This document shows, one piece after another, positions 1 to 8,481 of a DNA stretch of 23,801 nt. Source of the DNA: a virus; the IMG/VR virus record IMGVR_UViG_3300028414_000060, positions 1 to 23,801 of that record; one strand, given 5' to 3'. Every line of letters begins with the position of its first letter. Position 1 is the first letter of the stretch. The notes beneath the pieces were generated by a model. It worked only from the letters and a program-made list of their open reading frames with translations, did not search any database and was not told where the DNA came from. A program made the translations under genes and the position numbers.

Positions 1-594
1 ACCACCTGAATTTGGATTAAAAGACATACTTATAACAGGAACTCTTGTCGTTGGAGTAGCACTCTCGTTGGAAGCCCAGTAGTTTTTTACTATAGCCCAA
101 GTATGGTTTTTTCTTAATGGACTACCTTCGTTATCAATGATCACAGGATCTAATACAGAGATTAAATGATACAAAGTACTTAACTCACTACTTGTAGGTA
201 AATACCAATCTGTATAAGTAACACCACTTACAGTTCTAGAAATATCTGATGCTATCTTAGCGGCTGAACTTGTATGCCCTGATTGACTTATTATTTTATT
301 AGTGTTAAACGCACCATCACTTGTATTAGCCCCCGCATAATAATTCTCATTAGTTTCCCAAGCACCATCTACATAAGTACCATGAATATTACTCCACTTA
401 GTATTTTGTGATTTAATTGTTTGATAATCACTGCTTTGAATATTTTCTTCTGCTATAGTATGAGGAGTACCTTCTTGCAAATCAACAATATATACTGTTT
501 TATCTGCGGTAGCAGGAACCTCATTACTAATATCAAAAACTATCTTGATTTCATCTCCTATTTTAAAGCCTGTATTTATAGTAAAATTGCTCAT
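1..594 (-). CDS. Partial DUF1566/C-type-lectin-like phage surface protein (N-terminal 198 residues)
   Basis: The gene starts at ATG 594-592 and stays open to the window edge, so the C-terminus is missing. It begins MSNFTINTGFKIGDEIKIVF. From about residue 85 the pattern matches the DUF1566 (Lcl C-terminal) family: YYAGANTSDGAFNT, then HTSSAAKIASDI, then the hallmark TDWYLPTSSELSTLYHLI, then YWASNES near residue 178. In this family the segment forms a C-type-lectin-like fold, often on surface-exposed proteins. Its start lies five bases beyond the stop of the 1745-residue tail protein, so it is probably in the same operon and encodes a tail-tip or adsorption protein. No Shine-Dalgarno is visible. 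The family call rests on motif recognition. The window ends just where the last strands of the fold, the usual ligand-binding face, would begin. Confidence 0.75.
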   Translation of the reverse strand, partial: MSNFTINTGFKIGDEIKIVFDISNEVPATADKTVYIVDLQEGTPHTIAEENIQSSDYQTIKSQNTKWSNIHGTYVDGAWETNENYYAGANTSDGAFNTNKIISQSGHTSSAAKIASDISRTVSGVTYTDWYLPTSSELSTLYHLISVLDPVIIDNEGSPLRKNHTWAIVKNYWASNESATPTTRVPVISMSFNPNSGG

Positions 595-599
595 ATTTG

Positions 600-3500
600 T
601 TATTCGAAATTATTTGATGACTGTTGAGAAACTCTACCCGATATACTCACTGGTGTATCTTGACCTGTAATGTTTGATATTCCAGTAAATGAACTCACTT
701 TAAAATTTAAATACCTTGTGCTACCACCAAGAAAATTACCGGGAATATAAACCTGAACAGAGTCTATAGTTTGAGTATTTGTAAATCCAACGTCTACTGT
801 TTCTGATTCTATAATAGAATTATTTGAATCTATTGTCACTGTTATTGATCCTGATGCAACCCCTGTTGGTGCACTTTTGCTGACATCTATTTGTACATAT
901 CCTCCGTTAGAATTAACAGAGTTACTTTGGAGTGTAAACCCACCTATTCCAAGTGTTGTACTAGATGTTGTAAATGAACTAACATCTCCATAAGCAGTTC
1001 CAATATCGTTTTTAGCATATGCTCTAAAATAATATGTAGCACCAGATGCTAATACATTATTACTAACAGAGTATTTATAAGGAAAAGATGAAATTGCCGA
1101 CTGTGAAGCCTGTATTTTTATTACACCACTTTCACCTATTGTTGGGGTTTGGTCGGTTGTGGAGTAAACAAAACCTCTTTCAGTAATACCATTAGTTCCT
1201 GAAGTTGAACCTCCATTACCATCTATTCTTCCGCTTAATGTATTCCCAATAACCAGATAACTTTGAGTGGTCACTGTAGGTACTGAATTACTTGATGACC
1301 CTGTTGACTGGCTGCTTACTGAACTATATCTTGTCCCAAAATTAGAGATTAAATATGCTTTAGCGTAAACCGTTGTTTCTGCACTAAGACTAGTGACATT
1401 ATAAGACATACTTGTAATATCGCCTGTTACAACTTGCTTGGTCACCCCAGACCCTCCTATAATAGGGTTATTATTTGTAGTAGAATAAACAAAACCAAAT
1501 TCACTCGCTGTCTCTTTATTTAGAATTATAGAAGTATTTAATCCTAATGCTGATGTTGTAATGTCATCAAAAATTAAATTTGAAATACTTGCTCTTTTTA
1601 AAGGTCTTGAATCTATAACAATAGAATCAATATCTTCTTGAAAACCTGTGATAGTGATATTAAAACTACCAGGCTGATATCCGATAGTCGAACCTGAAGC
1701 AGTTATTGCTGTAGCATTTGTAGTTATTCTATTCGATGCTATATCCGAGCAAACACCTAATTCACATTCTGTAAAATTAGTGGAGTTATTATTTAATGCT
1801 CCAAACTGCCATGGAACACTTGATGTGCATGGTATTGTTAATGTTCCATTAGAAGGGGTTAAAGTTTTTTCTTCAAACATTGGATTTGTACCTGAAGACG
1901 CACCTGTAACTCTAATAGGAGTGTTTCCGCTTGATTGATAACCAAACAAATAAGATCTATCATTTGTGTATTCTGTAAAGTTTGATACAACAATGTTGCT
2001 TGAAGCAGGAAGAATATACCTTGTTAATTGTAATTCTATATTTTCAACATCTCCAAAAACATTATTTATAGTTAGTGACTTTGTTCCCATTTCAAAAAAC
2101 CCGTTAGAGTTTTGAACAAATCCTCCACTAACAGCATTTGTTACCGTAATACTAGAGCCTGTAGGTAATGACACAACACCAGAAGGTATTGTAAACCCAT
2201 ATGGTGATGTAAAAGTTAAATTACCCTTACCATCGATTATGGTAACATCAGTTGTTATATTCCATGGTTTTTTTATAGTTACACTAACTATCTTTGTAGA
2301 AGGTGTTGAGCCATCATTTGTAATATCAATTACTGGTTCCTCTGGATAGTAAGGATCTTCTTGAAGAACTGTTGTTACTTCTCCAGTTTTTGGAAGAGTT
2401 AATATGTACTCTGAATTATAATCATCGTAAGTTGCTGTTATAAAATGAGGGGTAGAATCACTAGAGATTATGCTAGACTTTTCTTTAAAGAAAGTTTTCA
2501 TCTTAACATCTCCAATAGGAGTTAAACCATTATTATCATATCTTATAACTGTCTCGTTTTTTACATCAAACCAATATGCTGTTCCTTCATTGACAGCAAC
2601 TGACTCTGGATGTTTAGTTCCGTAAGAACCTTTTAAAGTATTTATTGTACCTATTACACCAGATGAAACTGCTAAAAACTGTCCGCCACTTGAGGACTGT
2701 TGAAGTTGTTGTTCTCCTAAATAAATACCAGAGGTTTCATTTTCTGATATCGCTAACATTATTGAACCAGTAGACTGAGTTTTGCTCGTAACTTTTAAAG
2801 ATCTTAATGGTCCTGTAGCATCATCTAACCTCTTTTCATCTAATGCACTAAACTTAGATAGTCCATTTATTTTACTTCCTGGTATTTTAGTTTCACTAAA
2901 TACTATACCAGTTGTCTTTTTTTGACTACTAACTTCTGATGGTACTAAGTTTGGTTTACCTGTTATCTGAATCCAATTTAGAAAATAATCATTACTCGGA
3001 TTCATCGATTCTGCTGCATAAGAAAATTGGTCAGCCATATCAACAGTAATATTGTTTCTTGAGTAAACAGATCTACCCCAGTCGCCATTTTGTCTCATAG
3101 TTCCCTCATAAATCATATGTATGGAAGTCCCATCGCTGTTACTTACTGTATTTCCTGAACCCGCAGCACTATTTAAAATATTTAAGCACGCCATACCTCC
3201 GTTTGAGTTATCTACTGTTCCTCTCCTAAACGCAAATTTATTTGTACCACCTTGGGCTTGTGCAATTACATCTGTTCCGAAACTAGTTTCCCAAAACAAC
3301 TCTTCTAGATTTGCATATGTTTGATCAACCCCATCAAAATTAATTTCCCATACATTTTCTACATGAGAATTAATTGCAGTTCCATTTTTTTGTTCTTTGA
3401 AATACAATCTAACTTCTGACCCTTCTATAATTGATCCATTTGGAGGTGAGGGGAATATACCATAAGCCCTTCGTGTTTCCTCATCCATGGCAGAATTATC

Positions 3501-5837
3501 TGCTATTTTTGCATTAACAACCCACCTGTCATTAACTGTATGACCAGTTACAGAGCCAAAGTTTACTTTAACTCCATGAGATAAGAATTGATCGGAACCT
3601 GTGATATTTATTTCACTACTATAAGGCTCGTTAACTCCAATTAAACTTCTACCCCTCTTTCTCCATTTAAACTTGTCTGGTGATCCTGTTGAACTAATTT
3701 TAATATCGTATCTGTAATCAAAAGAATGAGTTCCATTATTCGAGCCAGTATTACAAGTCATATCATTATTTCCTTCACCATAAAAAATTGGGAAGTCTAT
3801 GTATTTTATTTCGCCTTTTATTTCATGGTCTTGAGCATTTTTAGTGGTTGACTCACCTTCAAAGAAAAAGTTTTCTACACTACTTGTGTCTGCTTCTAAT
3901 GATCTTAAATAAACATCTCCAATTAAATTACCTGTTAAGTTAGAAAATGATGCAGTGCCACCATCCCTTATAATTCTACCATTAAAACATTCGTAATAAA
4001 ATTCATTTGGTTGTATTTTATGAGGGCTATATATCTCATAAATTATATTATAATCAGAGTTCGATAATGAGTTTGTGTTAAAATAATTAGTACTATTAAG
4101 GTTGTATAAATTTGTTTTAACATACTTACCTTCTTGCCCTGTAATAACTGCTTCAAATATATCGTCACCTTTTATTAATTTTATTCGGTCACCCTCTTGA
4201 TAACTGTATCCTTGTTTGTAAGACACAAGATCTCCTAAACCTACTGCAACTCCTTCATGTTCTGCGGAAAACGTAACAAGTTCCGCTTCAGAAAAAGTTC
4301 CATTGGGAGTTCCAGAAATTCCTTTATCATCGTTTTCATCGTTTGTTGGATAGTTTTTCTCTACATTAACCGTAAATCCTCCGGTTGAGTCAGTTTTATG
4401 ATATCTTACTTTATCTGAAAGATTTGATATTGTAAAATCTTTAGTCAAGTTTTTAGTTCTAACTATAGCATAATATTCAGCCCAGTCTGGTATCTTATTT
4501 TTTAAAGAATCATTTAAGGTGAATTTTATTGAGGAATTGTAAGTACTTAAATAAAAACCTCTTTCAGGTGTTATAACCTTTAAACTATCGTCAGTTAAAA
4601 CCCCACCAGTTCTTCCTGCAAAATCAAAAAAAGCAATACCTATTTGGTATGCTGATGAATGGGCAAAACCAACTTTACCACCTCTGTTTCTATCATATTG
4701 AGAAAAACTGTCGCTGAAGTTTTGCGTAATTATATCTAAACTTATGTCACTAGAATCTATCTGACGTGGATTTAATCTTCCTTCCTTTATATTACCTAAA
4801 AACAATCGGTTTCTTGCGATACTTAATGCCTCAGCCTCATAAGGAACTGTATCGTATAATTTTACAGAATTAGTGTCGTCTACAGAAAAACCTAAAACAT
4901 CATTATAAAAGTCTGCTGTGATTATTCCCTCTGTACTTTCTTTTTGTCCTAAAAATTCAGTAGCATGTGAAATACTATCGAATTCTTTCCAAATAAAATA
5001 TGATGTGTCTTTATCAAACTTAACCGCAAATTGTATCTTATGAACATCTTGTGATATACCATTTGAATCTGCTTCATAAAATGGAAATTCAACTTTAATT
5101 TTTTTAGATGTTTTATGATTATCATCGTCCATATCTTGGTTAGGATAATGGTGTGATGTAGGTGAAAAAACACTAGTCTCACCGTCTTTATACACATATC
5201 TGTATGCAAACGTATGTGCTCTAGATTTTAAAAATGAGGTGTCTCTTGTGCTATCTTCTTGAACTGTTATTTTTAAAGGTAACATCGGAGGTTTACGTAT
5301 CAAAGTAATTACCGGTTTTAAAATCGGTTGTTGATAAGGTTGGTCTGCGGATGAGTAGAGGGAATTATTTGTAGATATACCTCTTTCAACATTTATCCTA
5401 AATGGCTCTCTACCTTCAACACCAGTCCAATACAATATATCATCAATATATGCTATCCCTGTTATTGGTTTATCTTTATCAAAGTTTAATCTATAACCAG
5501 ATTCTAAGTTACTGTCAGACAAGACTTTGTATATGTTCTCGAATTCAGGCTTATAACAATATATAGCACACCCTGATGTGGATGTGTTAATTAAAAAATA
5601 AAATATATTGTTAGTGGTAGGATCTTCATAAGACCCTATAACCTTTGTGTCTGTGGAAAAACTCTGACTATTAGGTATTTTAGTCGTTCCATTTACATTA
5701 GAAAGCGAACCAGATTTACCCTCTGATGAAGATATAACTCTTGCGTTTAACGCATCTAAATTATCTTCGCCAGTATGGGCAAAAAAAGAATCATCAGTAT
5801 TAATACCTGCTATAAATGTTTTCTTTGAATTCTCCAT
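600..5837 (-). CDS. Large tail structural protein, crAss-like muzzle/stabilization type, with FN3-like repeats
   Basis: This 1745-residue protein probably forms the distal part of a short tail. The N-terminal third has motifs I associate with large muzzle or stabilization proteins of crAss-like and related Bacteroidota phages: ALNARVISSSEG (29-40), DILYWTGVEGREPFRINV (133-150), ARNRLFLGNIKEG (341-353), AYQIGIAFFDFAGRTGGV (396-413) and IPDWAEYYAIVRTKN (449-463). Near residue 1070 comes a YGTKHPESVAVNEGTAYWFD segment. The C-terminal 550 residues are Ser/Thr/Asn-rich beta structure, with two FN3-like repeats near 1443-1520 and 1548-1625. There is no signal peptide or membrane segment. Its start lies two bases after the stop of the 251-residue gene, and three ring-like genes precede it. 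The alternative is a generic tail fiber or baseplate protein. It is clearly a virion protein; the muzzle assignment is from memory of the family, not a search. Confidence 0.6.
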   Translation of the reverse strand: MENSKKTFIAGINTDDSFFAHTGEDNLDALNARVISSSEGKSGSLSNVNGTTKIPNSQSFSTDTKVIGSYEDPTTNNIFYFLINTSTSGCAIYCYKPEFENIYKVLSDSNLESGYRLNFDKDKPITGIAYIDDILYWTGVEGREPFRINVERGISTNNSLYSSADQPYQQPILKPVITLIRKPPMLPLKITVQEDSTRDTSFLKSRAHTFAYRYVYKDGETSVFSPTSHHYPNQDMDDDNHKTSKKIKVEFPFYEADSNGISQDVHKIQFAVKFDKDTSYFIWKEFDSISHATEFLGQKESTEGIITADFYNDVLGFSVDDTNSVKLYDTVPYEAEALSIARNRLFLGNIKEGRLNPRQIDSSDISLDIITQNFSDSFSQYDRNRGGKVGFAHSSAYQIGIAFFDFAGRTGGVLTDDSLKVITPERGFYLSTYNSSIKFTLNDSLKNKIPDWAEYYAIVRTKNLTKDFTISNLSDKVRYHKTDSTGGFTVNVEKNYPTNDENDDKGISGTPNGTFSEAELVTFSAEHEGVAVGLGDLVSYKQGYSYQEGDRIKLIKGDDIFEAVITGQEGKYVKTNLYNLNSTNYFNTNSLSNSDYNIIYEIYSPHKIQPNEFYYECFNGRIIRDGGTASFSNLTGNLIGDVYLRSLEADTSSVENFFFEGESTTKNAQDHEIKGEIKYIDFPIFYGEGNNDMTCNTGSNNGTHSFDYRYDIKISSTGSPDKFKWRKRGRSLIGVNEPYSSEINITGSDQFLSHGVKVNFGSVTGHTVNDRWVVNAKIADNSAMDEETRRAYGIFPSPPNGSIIEGSEVRLYFKEQKNGTAINSHVENVWEINFDGVDQTYANLEELFWETSFGTDVIAQAQGGTNKFAFRRGTVDNSNGGMACLNILNSAAGSGNTVSNSDGTSIHMIYEGTMRQNGDWGRSVYSRNNITVDMADQFSYAAESMNPSNDYFLNWIQITGKPNLVPSEVSSQKKTTGIVFSETKIPGSKINGLSKFSALDEKRLDDATGPLRSLKVTSKTQSTGSIMLAISENETSGIYLGEQQLQQSSSGGQFLAVSSGVIGTINTLKGSYGTKHPESVAVNEGTAYWFDVKNETVIRYDNNGLTPIGDVKMKTFFKEKSSIISSDSTPHFITATYDDYNSEYILTLPKTGEVTTVLQEDPYYPEEPVIDITNDGSTPSTKIVSVTIKKPWNITTDVTIIDGKGNLTFTSPYGFTIPSGVVSLPTGSSITVTNAVSGGFVQNSNGFFEMGTKSLTINNVFGDVENIELQLTRYILPASSNIVVSNFTEYTNDRSYLFGYQSSGNTPIRVTGASSGTNPMFEEKTLTPSNGTLTIPCTSSVPWQFGALNNNSTNFTECELGVCSDIASNRITTNATAITASGSTIGYQPGSFNITITGFQEDIDSIVIDSRPLKRASISNLIFDDITTSALGLNTSIILNKETASEFGFVYSTTNNNPIIGGSGVTKQVVTGDITSMSYNVTSLSAETTVYAKAYLISNFGTRYSSVSSQSTGSSSNSVPTVTTQSYLVIGNTLSGRIDGNGGSTSGTNGITERGFVYSTTDQTPTIGESGVIKIQASQSAISSFPYKYSVSNNVLASGATYYFRAYAKNDIGTAYGDVSSFTTSSTTLGIGGFTLQSNSVNSNGGYVQIDVSKSAPTGVASGSITVTIDSNNSIIESETVDVGFTNTQTIDSVQVYIPGNFLGGSTRYLNFKVSSFTGISNITGQDTPVSISGRVSQQSSNNFE
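960..1196 (-). repeat. FN3-like repeat 2 in the tail protein
   Basis: This encodes residues of about 1548-1625 of the 1745-residue protein. It starts TERGFVYSTTDQTPTIG and ends YYFRAYAKNDIGTAYGDVS then FTTSS. This is the fibronectin-III-like repeat common in secreted Bacteroidota proteins, which is why it matters for host assignment. Confidence 0.75.
1278..1511 (-). repeat. FN3-like repeat 1 in the tail protein
   Basis: This encodes residues of about 1443-1520. It contains FGFVYSTTNNNPIIGGSGV and ends TTVYAKAYLISNFGTRYS. It aligns with the following copy at the GFVYSTT start, the PxIGxSGV turn and the AKAY/RAYAKN-to-GT-Y end. Confidence 0.7.
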
Positions 5838-5839
5838 TC

Positions 5840-6595
5840 TTAAGATTTAACAGCCGCATACGTATGAGATCTTAATGACTTAAGAACATCATCTAATGAC
5901 AACTGATAGTTTCTACTTCTATATCTTTTGTGTGCTTGAAGCCACTCTTCTTTAGCCATCATCTTACCATTCATTGGCACGTTTCTATCGTGTTCTGTAT
6001 ATCTCCAAAGTATATACCTCTCTACAGCATCTGCTGCATAGGCAGGTATTGTTGTGGCATCTGAAGCCGATTCTGTTGTAGATGTAGTTATATAATCTAT
6101 AACAATATGTTTTGCCTTGTGTAAAGACGGATCCAACATTATTTTATTTCTTTCTGGTATTACCATAAAAGAATTCTTATATGTTGCTTTATGACCAAAG
6201 TGTCTTCCTACATGCTCTCCATGATCGTTTGTATGTGTGTCATTACTGTCAGAATAAATCAAACCCTGATCTGTTTCTACATCCGGATATGCAATTTGAT
6301 TACCGTCAGAATCTAAATTCATTAATCTATTGTATGAATTCTTTTCTATTAGATTTATAACAAACTGCCCATTTTCCCATCCTACTCTTGTATAATCTAC
6401 ATAGTCATTAGGTATGGTTACTTCTCTATTAGCGTCAACTGTTAGTTTAGTTGATTTAATTTTAAAAGGTGAATCAAATCCAATTTCTCTTACAGCCTTA
6501 AGACCATAATGCAAATACTGCATATAATAATGTATAGGTCGCCCTGAAGTAAGTAAAGCAGACCTTATTATTTCATCTAAATTATATACTCTCAT
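5840..6595 (-). CDS. Tail ring/connector-like structural protein (251 residues)
   Basis: This is a probable tail-tube or ring subunit. The N-terminus is helical (NLDEIIRSALLTSG, then HYYMQYLHYGLKAVREIGFD). A beta segment follows with IPNDYVDYTRVGWENGQFV (61-79), a pattern I know from small phage structural proteins of tail-tubular or connector type. A His-rich stretch (H121, H125, H128, H132, H135) is unusual and could bind metal or form a loop. The C-terminal helices include AVERYILWRYTEHD and EEWLQAHKRYRSRNY. Its ATG overlaps the upstream stop by four bases (ATGA), which implies translational coupling, and the large tail protein starts two bases downstream. There is no Shine-Dalgarno. The exact ring position is unknown. 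Confidence 0.5.
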   Translation of the reverse strand: MRVYNLDEIIRSALLTSGRPIHYYMQYLHYGLKAVREIGFDSPFKIKSTKLTVDANREVTIPNDYVDYTRVGWENGQFVINLIEKNSYNRLMNLDSDGNQIAYPDVETDQGLIYSDSNDTHTNDHGEHVGRHFGHKATYKNSFMVIPERNKIMLDPSLHKAKHIVIDYITTSTTESASDATTIPAYAADAVERYILWRYTEHDRNVPMNGKMMAKEEWLQAHKRYRSRNYQLSLDDVLKSLRSHTYAAVKS

Positions 6596-7254
6596 ATCTG
6601 ATTATTTGAATCTGATGCTTTATCTACCACTTTAGGCAGTGCACCAATTAACGTTAAAACTTCTTTTACAACCGTTTCTTCCATTTCAATAGGTATCTGT
6701 AAGTAATCATACTCACCTTGTATTGAAGGGTCTACAACTAGTAACTTTATTTTTACTTTATTAGCATTATAAGGTGATTCTGTAATATCAGTTAAAAAAT
6801 TTATGACATTACCTTCCGCCCAATATCCTACTTGAGTTTCTAAGTATTTTAATGACGATTGACGATCTATTAAATTATGCTGTCCAGTTTGCAATGGAAT
6901 ATATTCAGTGTTATCTTTAGCAGTAGCACTAGAATCTATATTTGTACCTGTTACGCTCCAGACTCCCATGTTTCTAGGTAGGGATATTGGAAAGACAGGT
7001 AAAACTGCATGAACATAAGGGTTACTAGTAGTGTTGCTAATTAGATTTACTATATATGTTGTAACCAATGTGTGTGGAGGAAATAAGTCACCTGACTGCA
7101 TATTTACAGCCATATGTTCTGTTTTAAGCAATCTATTTATTACTTGACTAACCAGTAAATTTATATCATCTCTTGAGAATTCCTTTTCATCGTTTACACC
7201 CCCTCCAGAGTATAACCTTAATATTTGATCTGTTAATTTTCCTTTTGTTATCAT
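6592..7254 (-). CDS. Tail ring-like structural protein (220 residues)
   Basis: I do not recognise this protein by a diagnostic motif. It begins with a helical segment (KLTDQILRLYSGGG, then FSRDDINLLVSQVINRLLKTEHMA), continues as mixed beta sequence with many Asn and Thr, and ends with an acidic helix (IEMEETVVKEVLTLIG). No transmembrane or signal segment is visible. It is joined to both neighbours by four-base ATGA overlaps, so it is translated in a fixed ratio with them. The position between two similar-sized proteins and immediately ahead of the muzzle-like gene suggests a tail-barrel or ring subunit. That role is inferred from gene order and size only. Confidence 0.45.
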   Translation of the reverse strand: MITKGKLTDQILRLYSGGGVNDEKEFSRDDINLLVSQVINRLLKTEHMAVNMQSGDLFPPHTLVTTYIVNLISNTTSNPYVHAVLPVFPISLPRNMGVWSVTGTNIDSSATAKDNTEYIPLQTGQHNLIDRQSSLKYLETQVGYWAEGNVINFLTDITESPYNANKVKIKLLVVDPSIQGEYDYLQIPIEMEETVVKEVLTLIGALPKVVDKASDSNNQI

Positions 7255-8126
7255 AGCCCTGTTTGATTTTTACCTTCTGTGTACTGAACAACATTAATGT
7301 CTTCTAAGTAAACTCCTAGAGAGTTCAAGGCTTTGTTTATAACATCATTTATGCAATCATCCGCCCAATTTAAACCTATAGACGGAACCAATGAATAAGT
7401 CGCACCTGCCGCAACAGCAGTACCGTTTGGAAGAGTCAGAGCGTTATTTGCTGTAAAAGTGGCTGCCGATGTAGTTGAACTATTATGTACAATTTTTCTA
7501 CCATCCACTACATGACTAAATCTAGGTTTTTGAGGTCTAGTTAAATACATTATATAGCCTGAGTGTTGAATTTCAGGAAACAATTGAATTTTACCTCCTC
7601 CATCTCCTAGTATACCTATTGGTGATATATTGCTAGGAGCCGAGACCTGAGATACAAGTCTGTCTGCTAACTGATCTTCACTAACAATCTTTACAGGTTT
7701 AGAATACGATCTATTTGATGATCCTTGTGCAAAAGCAATTGTTCCATCTGTAATTGTATACGTATTGTTTGGCGTATTATTTAAAGTACCTACAACATAC
7801 AATCCTAATAGATGTAAATATTTTGGATTCTGACCACCACCAGTATTAGTGAAATTAACTAAATCTAATACACCATTACTGTTTGTGGTAAACTGCTTAC
7901 GCATTTTAAAATATCTAAGGTCATCAGATATTTTTTGTGTTTGACCATATGCAATAGGCGGTATAGGTCTACCGGGCTGATATTGTTTAGGGTTGCCATA
8001 CAACTCCATAAACTTAGACATTTGACCTCTGTCAATAGCCGCATCAATATCACCATGTGATATATACCCGGTAGTTTCCTTGTTAAGTATGAATACTATG
8101 TAATCATGAATCTCCTTTATCGTCAT
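7251..8126 (-). CDS. Tail ring/hub-like structural protein (291 residues)
   Basis: The N-terminal helical segment (MTIKEIHDYIVFILNKETTG, then SHGDIDAAIDRGQMSKFMEL) resembles the start of several small phage connector proteins that are followed by a beta-rich body. The middle carries a Pro-rich loop (QYQPGRPIPPIAYGQTQKI) and a beta-rich body with IMYLTRPQKPRFSHVVDGR. The C-terminus is helical (WADDCINDVINKALNSLGVY). No enzyme motif is seen. The ATG lies 23 bases inside the end of the upstream 94-residue gene, and the stop overlaps the next start as ATGA. It heads the three-gene ring-like block. A connector or ring role is inference. Confidence 0.45.
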   Translation of the reverse strand: MTIKEIHDYIVFILNKETTGYISHGDIDAAIDRGQMSKFMELYGNPKQYQPGRPIPPIAYGQTQKISDDLRYFKMRKQFTTNSNGVLDLVNFTNTGGGQNPKYLHLLGLYVVGTLNNTPNNTYTITDGTIAFAQGSSNRSYSKPVKIVSEDQLADRLVSQVSAPSNISPIGILGDGGGKIQLFPEIQHSGYIMYLTRPQKPRFSHVVDGRKIVHNSSTTSAATFTANNALTLPNGTAVAAGATYSLVPSIGLNWADDCINDVINKALNSLGVYLEDINVVQYTEGKNQTGL

Positions 8127-8388
8127 CTTGCTCTACATTTGCAGGAGCAGGCTCTATAATTTCACCTGATTGGATATCAATAGTAACCTCTCCATAAGAC
8201 TCTTTTAAGTCGTCTTGGAGTTTCTTTTGTTCCTCAGATACTTCTGACCAAGAACTAAACAATGATTGCTTTCTTTGATCAAATGATTCTGATGCGATTA
8301 CTAAATCAGCCAAAGCGATTTTAATTTCAAACTGCTTCTGGTTGTTTTTTTGAACTAACTCTAGTTCTTCTTTTGTTAAATTTGCCAT
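8104..8388 (-). CDS. Small coiled-coil structural or chaperone-like protein (94 residues)
   Basis: This short acidic protein is predicted to be mostly helical over residues 1-65 (NLTKEELELVQKNNQKQFEI, then SEEQKKLQDDLKESYG). A short beta stretch (EVTIDIQSGEII) and a disordered acidic tail (EQDDDKGDS) follow. Small proteins starting MANLTKEELE and ending with a YGEV-I-I-TGEI-like segment occur beside tail genes in other phages, but I know no function. It is first in the coupled block that runs down to the large tail protein. Its leader is A-rich with two AAACAAAC copies and no Shine-Dalgarno. Confidence 0.55.
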   Translation of the reverse strand: MANLTKEELELVQKNNQKQFEIKIALADLVIASESFDQRKQSLFSSWSEVSEEQKKLQDDLKESYGEVTIDIQSGEIIEPAPANVEQDDDKGDS

Positions 8389-8481
8389 AATAAACGTTTG
8401 TTTTAATGTTTGTTTAAATTATTATCAATACAAATAAAGCGAAATAATATAACCGCCTTGCTTTTTTTTACTATCCAGTTT
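8389..8481 (-). promoter_or_regulatory. 93-bp intergenic leader with repeated AAACAAAC
   Basis: This is the longest gap among the supported genes of the window, between the glycosyltransferase stop and the 94-residue gene start. On the minus strand it has an eight-A run, then an AT-rich stretch, then TTTAAACAAAC and TTAAAACAAAC just ahead of the ATG. A similar TTAAAACAAAC precedes the glycosyltransferase. It may hold a promoter or act as an A-rich translation leader. No clear -33 TTTG / -7 TAnnTTTG pair and no convincing hairpin were found. Confidence 0.3.

Noticed and set aside
1-594. A complete diversity-generating retroelement
   Set aside because: No reverse transcriptase or template repeat is visible in the window; only a possible target-type fold is seen.
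421-627. Plus-strand 68-codon open frame
   Set aside because: It lies opposite the junction of two well-supported minus-strand genes and has no recognisable protein features.
4949-5209. Minus-strand open frame in another phase inside the large tail protein
   Set aside because: It is fully nested in a supported gene, has unusual His/Ile/Lys composition, and shows no domain.
7251-8126. Later, SD-preceded start near 8108 for the 291-residue protein (GGAG before an ATG)
   Set aside because: That ATG is out of frame with the protein and meets a TAG after three codons.
8430-8470. Possible hairpin terminator (AAAGC...GCTTT) in the 93-bp gap
   Set aside because: The stem is only five pairs with a loop of about 19 bases, and the T run follows on the plus strand, where no gene needs it.
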